From assembly GCA_002451165.1 (NCBI GenBank), contig DKBH01000032.1:1-29050 (forward strand): a stretch of DNA of 29,050 nt, read 5' to 3'. The position numbers and the translations under genes were made by a program. Position 1 is the first letter of the stretch. Each line of letters opens with the position of its first letter. The notes below the pieces were generated by a model. That model did no database searches. It was not told the origin of the DNA and saw only the letters and a program-made list of their open reading frames with translations. This stretch comes from Nitrospiraceae bacterium UBA6905. GTDB taxonomy: Bacteria; Nitrospirota; Thermodesulfovibrionia; Thermodesulfovibrionales; UBA6898. Below, piece after piece: positions 24,823 to 29,050 of the stretch.

Positions 24823-25896
24823 ATGAAAAAGATCTTGATCATATGCATCTGCTTTGCCGCCTTTGGTGTTGTTACCCTGGCGGCCGTTTATGACGAAAGC
24901 AATTTTTCTGCGCTGGGACGGTTATTCGAGCCGCCACCGGAAGGGTATATCATCGGTAAGGACAATGCGCCGGGACGAGGCACGCACCACCCGAGTGAAA
25001 ACTGCGGCTGGTGCCATGGCGTCGGAGGGAGGGCAGAGCATTACCTCTTCACTATGGCGGGTACCCTGTACAGCGACCGCGCCGGTCGCGCAGCTGTGAA
25101 AGGCGGCGAGATTATCATGGAGGACCGCGAAGGTAATATCATCAGTATGACAACGAACGAGTCAGGAAACTTCTGGACGTACGCACCTGTCGCGAGCGAC
25201 CCTTATACCGTATCGACCTATCATGGACATGAACCATTCGTGCCGCTGTATGTCCTTGATGCTGATGGGAACCTCGTTCAGCCTGCAGAGCCCGACGACC
25301 CGAGGACCCTGAAGTACAAGACCTGGACCCGCAAGGGGAACTCGGCCCGGCACATGGTGAGTATCGCGGGTGTGGGCGGAGGCACGGCTACGACCACCCG
25401 CATGAGCTGCAACATGCATCACGGCGGCATCTCCGCTGCGAGAGGAGCCCTGTGGGTAGGCAATGGACCGACCCTCGACGCTTATCCGTATTCGAATCTG
25501 AGCTATCGAAAACATATCTACCCGATTCTGCGGAGCAATTGCGCACCGTGCCATATCCCCGGCAGTACGATTACCTCGATGAATACCAAAACGGATCACG
25601 ATATCCTTTCGACGGCTGTTGACTACAGCAATGGTCTCGATCTCATGACCTACGAGGGTTCGGCAGTTGTCGTTCCAATCTATGATGCCGTCATCCCGAA
25701 CAGGGTGATCGGTTCTAAAACCGTTTCCAAGGTGGGTGTTGAAAGCGTGGTGGACACCGTAAGTCCTGGGCAGAGCCTGCTTCTCCAGAAAGTTGTTCCT
25801 GGCGCGCTGCATGGGGGAGGGGCCTTCTGGGAGGAGAGCTCTTTGGATTATCGGGCCATAAGGAAGTGGATTGCAGAGGGTGCACTGAAAAACTAA
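24823..25896 (+). CDS. Exported c-type cytochrome-like protein, two CxxCH sites
   Basis: 357 residues with an N-terminal signal or anchor (KKILIICICFAAFGVVTLAA). Heme-attachment motifs are CGWCH (61-65) and CAPCH (240-244). A third site reads CNMHH (196-200), where the second cysteine of CxxCH is histidine; one heme could still attach by a single thioether, or this site may be lost. Between them, residues 75-170 look like a beta-rich domain (GGEIIMEDREGNIISMTTNESGNFW), similar to carboxypeptidase-regulatory folds. The C-terminal part has the 'YRAIRKWIAEGAL' ending common in cytochromes that bear CxxCH plus a planctomycete-type cytochrome C domain. AGGAG lies before the ATG. Periplasmic or extracellular electron transfer is inferred. 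Confidence 0.85.
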   Translation: MKKILIICICFAAFGVVTLAAVYDESNFSALGRLFEPPPEGYIIGKDNAPGRGTHHPSENCGWCHGVGGRAEHYLFTMAGTLYSDRAGRAAVKGGEIIMEDREGNIISMTTNESGNFWTYAPVASDPYTVSTYHGHEPFVPLYVLDADGNLVQPAEPDDPRTLKYKTWTRKGNSARHMVSIAGVGGGTATTTRMSCNMHHGGISAARGALWVGNGPTLDAYPYSNLSYRKHIYPILRSNCAPCHIPGSTITSMNTKTDHDILSTAVDYSNGLDLMTYEGSAVVVPIYDAVIPNRVIGSKTVSKVGVESVVDTVSPGQSLLLQKVVPGALHGGGAFWEESSLDYRAIRKWIAEGALKN

Positions 25897-26829
25897 CATT
25901 CTTTGGCTTCTGAGTACTGTCGAAGCCTCGGATAGACCATAGTGATGCGATCTGAGCCGTCTTTGCTCCTCGGACGTGTAGGCTGGATTATGAGCCTATA
26001 CGCTGCAGGAGAGAGGCGGCTCGTGTTGTCTCCGCATATCCTTCTTGCTTATATAGATCAAGACGGCAACAAAACGGTTCAATGCCATATTGCTTATCGA
26101 GAGGCATGTGGCACCCAACCGCCTCAGAGATGGAACCTTGACTTTACCGACGAACAAACGTAATTCAAGAGTGTACAACAATGAAGTCTTTCTCTAGAAA
26201 CAAATGGAGCGAAGCGAGGGCGGGAACCATATATTGAATAGTTTTTTTCGCTAACGTCAGAACAGTATCAGAGCAGAGGTGCACTGTCAAACATTGCACG
26301 ATTTATAGGGTGACGTGTCTGTCTGATATCCTAATACGTTAGAAGCTGTCCAATATTCACTGTGTGTTGTTATAAATCTACTCGTTCAATACCGCTACGG
26401 CCTGTTTCAAATGAAATAATGACATGGTTCGAGGTTGTCCTCCAGAAAAAGGGCATTGCCGTGAAGCAACGGTCCTGGCTTCAAGCAGTGGCTCCGGACA
26501 TGGCATCTTTCCCTGCTCCAAGCACCCTTTTCAAAGAGATTTGACCGGCAACGATTTTCGCGCGAAAGTGTCTCTCTTCGTATCCGGATAGAAAGTGTCA
26601 GGTACGGGTAGGATCAGAAGTGCGAAGTTGAGCCTTGTGATCGATCTGTCGTAGCCATGCTGCGGGACGAAGTGCCCGTTGGCCTGAAATGGAGCCCTCT
26701 CACACCAATCCTCTCGATAACCCTCAAGGAAACACTTTGCCTATAGCACGCAAATTACTTGGGAAATGATGATCGTTAACCTTGATAGCGCTGTGTTTGC
26801 ACGGAAAAACTGATACCACGGGCGAACAA
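25897..26829. other. 930-base gene-poor region with repeats
   Basis: No frame here is convincing: 25942-26163 (plus, 73 codons) and 26362-26544 (plus, 60 codons) lack ribosome-binding sites and known motifs. A GGCTTC/GAAGCC stem (25905-25910, 25922-25927) follows the cytochrome gene without a T-run. Further on are a long imperfect inverted repeat (26251-26342), a perfect palindrome TTTCGCGCGAAA (26556-26567), and a 9-bp direct repeat GAAAGTGTC (26564-26572, 26591-26599). The stretch looks like decayed mobile or repeat sequence. Confidence 0.45.
26251..26342. repeat. 92-bp imperfect inverted repeat
   Basis: CTAACGT at 26251-26257 pairs with ACGTTAG at 26336-26342; further in, TATCAGA pairs with TCTGATA after eight unpaired bases on each side. 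The two-block arrangement and length recall a small MITE, a REP-type element or an integron attC site. The ends do not fit the attC consensus fully, and no integrase is in the window. Confidence 0.4.
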
Positions 26830-27885
26830 TTATTCTCCTTCCTCTGCCACGAGCGCATTAGCCATCGAGTCCTCGTTTAGATAGTAGAGTCTCCCGTAGG
26901 CGATCTTCCGTCGGAAGTCGTCCTCTGCTGAGAGCGTCCTCAAGAAAGCCAGCACTTCCTCCTTCGACAGGAGTTTGAAGCAGATGTCGCATATGCAGCC
27001 TTCGATATACTCGGCAGGGAGCAGCCGCTCCAGTCCATGATCTCTCAGGATGGAAACTAGCCTGTGCGGACCCCAGACCCTGACTGCATGAAGGATGATG
27101 TTCTCTTCAGCCCGGTCGAGTATCGATGAGAGAGGCTCCTCGAACAGATTGCCAAGAGCAAGGGGATGCGCCGTGGCAAGCTTCATTACCGGCCCAATGC
27201 AGGCCATGATCTTTCCTTCGGGAAAGATCACCGGCGAACTCGCCATAGTGCATGCCGAGACCGTCGGTTTCGCCGACTTTCGGTACTTGAAGTGCTTGGC
27301 ATGACGTTCTGCCCTTCCCACCGGAAAGGTGATCGCCGTCCTGATATGCTCTGCGTCGGTTATCTTCATGAGATCATCGAGAATCATTTGATACTGGAGG
27401 TCCTCCTCATTGTCCGTGCAGATGGCAACGTTGTAACGAAGTCCTCGCTCCTGCACGGCCAAGATCCCGTTGATAATGTTGTCAAAAGGGATGCATTTCA
27501 GATGGTATGCGTCCGTGCTGAGGGAAATCATGTCGACATCAGGCAGTTCGCTGAGGACAGCCGAAGCCCCCTCCCGTGAGCTCGCCCAGAATGCATTGGT
27601 TACAACGGATACAATGAATCCCAGCTCCTTACCGCGTCTGGAGGCCTTCTTCAGGTGCTCGATGTCCAGGAACGGTTCCCCCCCTGTCAGGGCAAGGCCC
27701 TGAATACGGTGATTCTGATAGGCTGCCGCTTCGCTTATCCATGAAAGACTCTGATCAAGAGAGAGCCCTTCCTTCCGGTGTGGGCCAGCTTCGACGACAC
27801 AGTGGGGGCATGCGACGGAACAGCGGTACGTCATCATCAGCCCAATGTTGCTCAGGAATGGTATATCAGTGGTGTTCATTTCCAT
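26830..27885 (-). CDS. Radical SAM protein with auxiliary cysteines, RiPP-maturase-like
   Basis: 351 residues. The radical SAM cluster motif is CSVACPHC (Cys22, Cys26, Cys29), followed by LALTGGEPFLD (GGE motif, 68-70) and a TIM-barrel-like middle. The C-terminal third has Cys212 and Cys229 (CTMASSPVIFPEGKIMAC), then GNLFEEPLSSIL, and Cys297, Cys299, Cys302 (CICDIC), a spacing reminiscent of SPASM or Twitch auxiliary iron-sulfur domains. Enzymes with this layout commonly modify small peptides or proteins using the 5'-deoxyadenosyl radical. AAGGGGGAAG stands before the ATG. A 73-residue protein is encoded 82 bases upstream on the same strand, with a stem-loop between. Substrate and reaction are not known. 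A lysine-, tyrosine- or other-directed reaction cannot be read from the sequence. Confidence 0.85.
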   Translation of the reverse strand: MEMNTTDIPFLSNIGLMMTYRCSVACPHCVVEAGPHRKEGLSLDQSLSWISEAAAYQNHRIQGLALTGGEPFLDIEHLKKASRRGKELGFIVSVVTNAFWASSREGASAVLSELPDVDMISLSTDAYHLKCIPFDNIINGILAVQERGLRYNVAICTDNEEDLQYQMILDDLMKITDAEHIRTAITFPVGRAERHAKHFKYRKSAKPTVSACTMASSPVIFPEGKIMACIGPVMKLATAHPLALGNLFEEPLSSILDRAEENIILHAVRVWGPHRLVSILRDHGLERLLPAEYIEGCICDICFKLLSKEEVLAFLRTLSAEDDFRRKIAYGRLYYLNEDSMANALVAEEGE

Positions 27886-27918
27886 TGACAGCTTCCCCCT
27901 TCATGTATCTGTTCAGCA

Positions 27919-27952
27919 AGAGGGTGCGTGTCTGCTATTGCACGCACCCTCT
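27919..27952 (-). other. Perfect 12-bp stem-loop between small protein and radical SAM genes
   Basis: AGAGGGTGCGTG (27919-27930) pairs perfectly with CACGCACCCTCT (27941-27952) around a ten-base loop. No T-run follows on the minus strand, so it is not a standard terminator. It may partially stop transcription or protect the upstream message, giving more small protein than enzyme, as known between precursor and enzyme genes of many peptide operons. Confidence 0.6.
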
Positions 27953-27967
27953 CTGCGCACCCGCTCT

Positions 27968-28189
27968 TTATCCCTTCGGCACAATAATCACATCGAAGTT
28001 TTTGGCAATTTCTGCGTCACTGGCAAGTCTTTTTATGAACTCGGGGTTCTTGAGAATTTGTAAAGGTATGGGCCATAATCCTGCGGGGTGGAGCTTTATG
28101 ATGACCCGGGCATCCTGCTGGAACTCCCGTAAGATCGCTTTTGGTATACGGACACTCCCATCCGGGCCGATTCCTCTTTTGACTGCCAT
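27968..28189 (-). CDS. 73-residue AbrB-like small protein, possible radical SAM substrate
   Basis: Residues 5-45 (RGIGPDGSVRIPKAILREFQ, then DARVIIKLHPAG) resemble the swapped-hairpin AbrB/MazE fold, where a strand, the RIPKxI turn and a helix recur. The rest is LKNPEFIKRLASDAEIAKNF, a helical segment, and a hydrophobic tail DVIIVPKG. The ribosome-binding site AAGGAGGG is excellent, about eight bases before the ATG, so the protein is probably made in quantity. It is cotranscribed with the radical SAM gene. It may be (a) a peptide precursor whose modified part lies in the C-terminal third, (b) a DNA-binding regulator of the pair, or (c) an orphan antitoxin; no toxin is adjacent. There are no cysteines. 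Confidence 0.7.
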   Translation of the reverse strand: MAVKRGIGPDGSVRIPKAILREFQQDARVIIKLHPAGLWPIPLQILKNPEFIKRLASDAEIAKNFDVIIVPKG

Positions 28190-28576
28190 TGTTTGTCCCT
28201 CCTTGGTGACTGTTTAGGTTGTCCATCGCCTGCTAGCGGGCCGTTCTGCCGCCAGCTTCCAAAGCTCCTCCGGGATCATGTCATGGCACCACCTCCCCGT
28301 AAATTACCTCCGAACTTACGTCCGGAGGGTTGCATTGGACCTAACGTTTCCTATATGAGACTCTATCACACAAATGAGCAGTCGTCCAGGCAAACGAGGA
28401 AGGGACCAAACGAAACGGACATTACCGAGATCAACGAACCAGGGTGTCGGAGATGTCCCCTATGGGGCTAACCCGCAGACCAGCTTTTGTGATTCATATT
28501 CACTCCTGATAAAGCGTGCAGTTCTCGTCTTACCAACGAATAAAACTGACTCACGAACATTACAAGATGGCTGACT
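28190..28576. other. Upstream region of the small-protein/radical SAM pair
   Basis: On the minus strand a 21-codon frame starts at 28279 (MIPEELWKLAAER) and ends at 28214, just before the small protein's ribosome-binding site; a GGGGAGGTGG lies 12 bases ahead of it. It could be a leader peptide. A CCTCCG/CGGAGG stem lies at 28307-28312 and 28323-28328. An imperfect 12-bp inverted repeat is at 28417-28428 and 28447-28458 (10 of 12 pairs). I could not identify a promoter. Confidence 0.35.
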
Positions 28577-29050
28577 GAATCCCCCCGGGTTTGCCGGAGA
28601 CCGATTTGTTTGAGTCAGACCGCAACGGTCGACTCCTGTAGCTGACTATAATACTCGATTTCCCTCTCCGCCGGCGGAATATCGCCGATGGACTCCATCA
28701 ACCGCCGGTTATTGAACCAATCGACCCACTCCAGCGTAGCGTGTTCTACCATGTCGATTGTCCGCCATGGTCCCCGATGACGTATCACCTCAGTTTTATA
28801 AATGCCAATGATCGTTTCCGCCAAGGCGTTGTCGTAGGAATCACCTCGGCGGCCAACGGACGGTGCCACACCAGCCTCTGCCAGACGCTCCGAATAGCGG
28901 ATCGACAGGTACTGGCTGCCGCGGTCGCTGTGATGCACCAATCCATCGATGTCCCGCCGACTCCAGAGCGCCTGTTCCAATGCATCCAGCACAAGGTCCG
29001 CCCGCATCGTACGTGCTACTCGCCACCCAACAATGCCGCGGGAATAAACG
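28577..29050 (-). mobile_element. IS3-family element, right-end part
   Basis: The transposase C-terminus (28615-29050) is followed by a likely terminal end: on the minus strand ATCGGTCTCCGGCAAACC then GGGGGGATTCA, close to the ends of IS3/IS51-type elements. The outer boundary near 28577 is inferred, since the other end and any target duplication lie outside the window. Confidence 0.55.
28615..29050 (-). CDS. IS3-family transposase (OrfB), C-terminal part
   Basis: About 144 codons; the gene continues past the right edge, and the reading frame is open to the end (VYSRGIVGWRVARTMRADL before the first internal Met). It is the DDE integrase core of IS3 OrfB: HHSDRGSQYLSIRYSERL carries the second Asp, and SYDNALAETIIGIYKTEVI carries the catalytic Glu, followed by WFNNRRLMESIGDIPPAEREIEYY, the typical C-terminal block. 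It cuts and joins element ends during transposition. Whether the full element is intact cannot be seen. Confidence 0.9.
   Translation of the reverse strand, partial: VYSRGIVGWRVARTMRADLVLDALEQALWSRRDIDGLVHHSDRGSQYLSIRYSERLAEAGVAPSVGRRGDSYDNALAETIIGIYKTEVIRHRGPWRTIDMVEHATLEWVDWFNNRRLMESIGDIPPAEREIEYYSQLQESTVAV

Noticed and set aside
26251..26342. Interpretation of the inverted repeat as an integron attC site
   Set aside because: The ends do not match RYYYAAC and GTTRRRY fully (the last base and the first two deviate), and no integron integrase or cassette array is visible.
27968..28189. Classic toxin-antitoxin pair reading of the AbrB-like protein
   Set aside because: The next gene is a radical SAM enzyme, not a PIN, MazF or RelE toxin, and the 82-base gap with a stem-loop is unlike the overlapping layout of such pairs; an orphan antitoxin remains possible.
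28339..28345. ACCTAAC, an exact attC-type core heptamer
   Set aside because: No complementary GTTRRRY partner lies within 150 bases downstream, so it is probably chance.
28193..28471. 92-codon plus-strand frame upstream of the radical SAM unit
   Set aside because: Proline- and arginine-rich with no ribosome-binding site or family likeness; it runs antisense to the leader of the minus-strand operon.
1..29050. tRNA, rRNA genes and CRISPR arrays
   Set aside because: I saw no T-loop or acceptor pattern, no rRNA-like conserved stretch, and no regularly spaced direct repeats.

Overview
The window reads as a chromosomal segment of a Gram-negative, mid-to-high GC bacterium. Evidence for an outer membrane is a beta-barrel protein, a TolC/MFP/RND efflux set with a lipoprotein adaptor, and a LolCDE/MacB-type ABC pair. 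The two-CW protein, the class I isoprenoid synthase next to an ICMT-like methyltransferase, the AddAB-like nuclease pair and the CxxCH cytochrome together suggest a Nitrospirota- or Desulfobacterota-like anaerobe. That placement is an inference from gene content, not a measured taxonomy.

Layout. (1) 1-2576, minus strand: the N-terminus of a possible DinB-like protein, a Fur-box-controlled outer-membrane protein, a self-regulated fur-like gene, and an RluA/RluD pseudouridine synthase. (2) 2698-6776, plus strand: a tight run of five genes. An isoprenylcysteine-type methyltransferase overlaps a polyprenyl-synthetase-like enzyme by ATGA; an FtsX-type permease, its ATPase and a cupin-like protein follow. 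This could make, modify and move an isoprenoid-derived lipid. (3) 6895-7651, minus strand: a two-CW cysteine protein and a small His-rich exported protein with its own promoter. (4) 7831-14028, plus strand: ArsR-type repressor, TolC, MFP, a Cys/His-rich micro-ORF and an RND pump, behind a promoter overlapped by a perfect palindrome. (5) 14060-15152: a stand-alone zinc-ribbon gene with a strong terminator, and a convergent flavodoxin-fold quinone reductase. (6) 15564-21478: an AddA-like helicase-nuclease and an AddB-like nuclease with an iron-sulfur cysteine pattern, overlapping by ATGA. (7) 21824-22198: a protein made of four 29-residue MshEN-like repeats. (8) 22931-25896: a promoter with a 7-2-7 inverted repeat, then a small membrane protein, an FG-GAP beta-propeller and an exported multi-CxxCH cytochrome. 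(9) 25897-28189: a gene-poor stretch with repeats, then on the minus strand a 73-residue AbrB-like protein, a perfect 12-bp stem-loop, and a radical SAM enzyme with auxiliary cysteines. (10) 28577-29050: the end of an IS3-family element running out of the window.

The strongest candidate for something undescribed is the small-protein/hairpin/radical SAM unit at 26830-28189. Its order and spacing resemble a ribosomal-peptide (RiPP) precursor-maturase pair, although the small protein could instead be a regulator. Next come the isoprenoid/transport operon, the four-repeat protein, the Cys/His micro-ORF in the efflux operon, and the exported propeller-cytochrome pair, which contains an altered heme motif (CNMHH).
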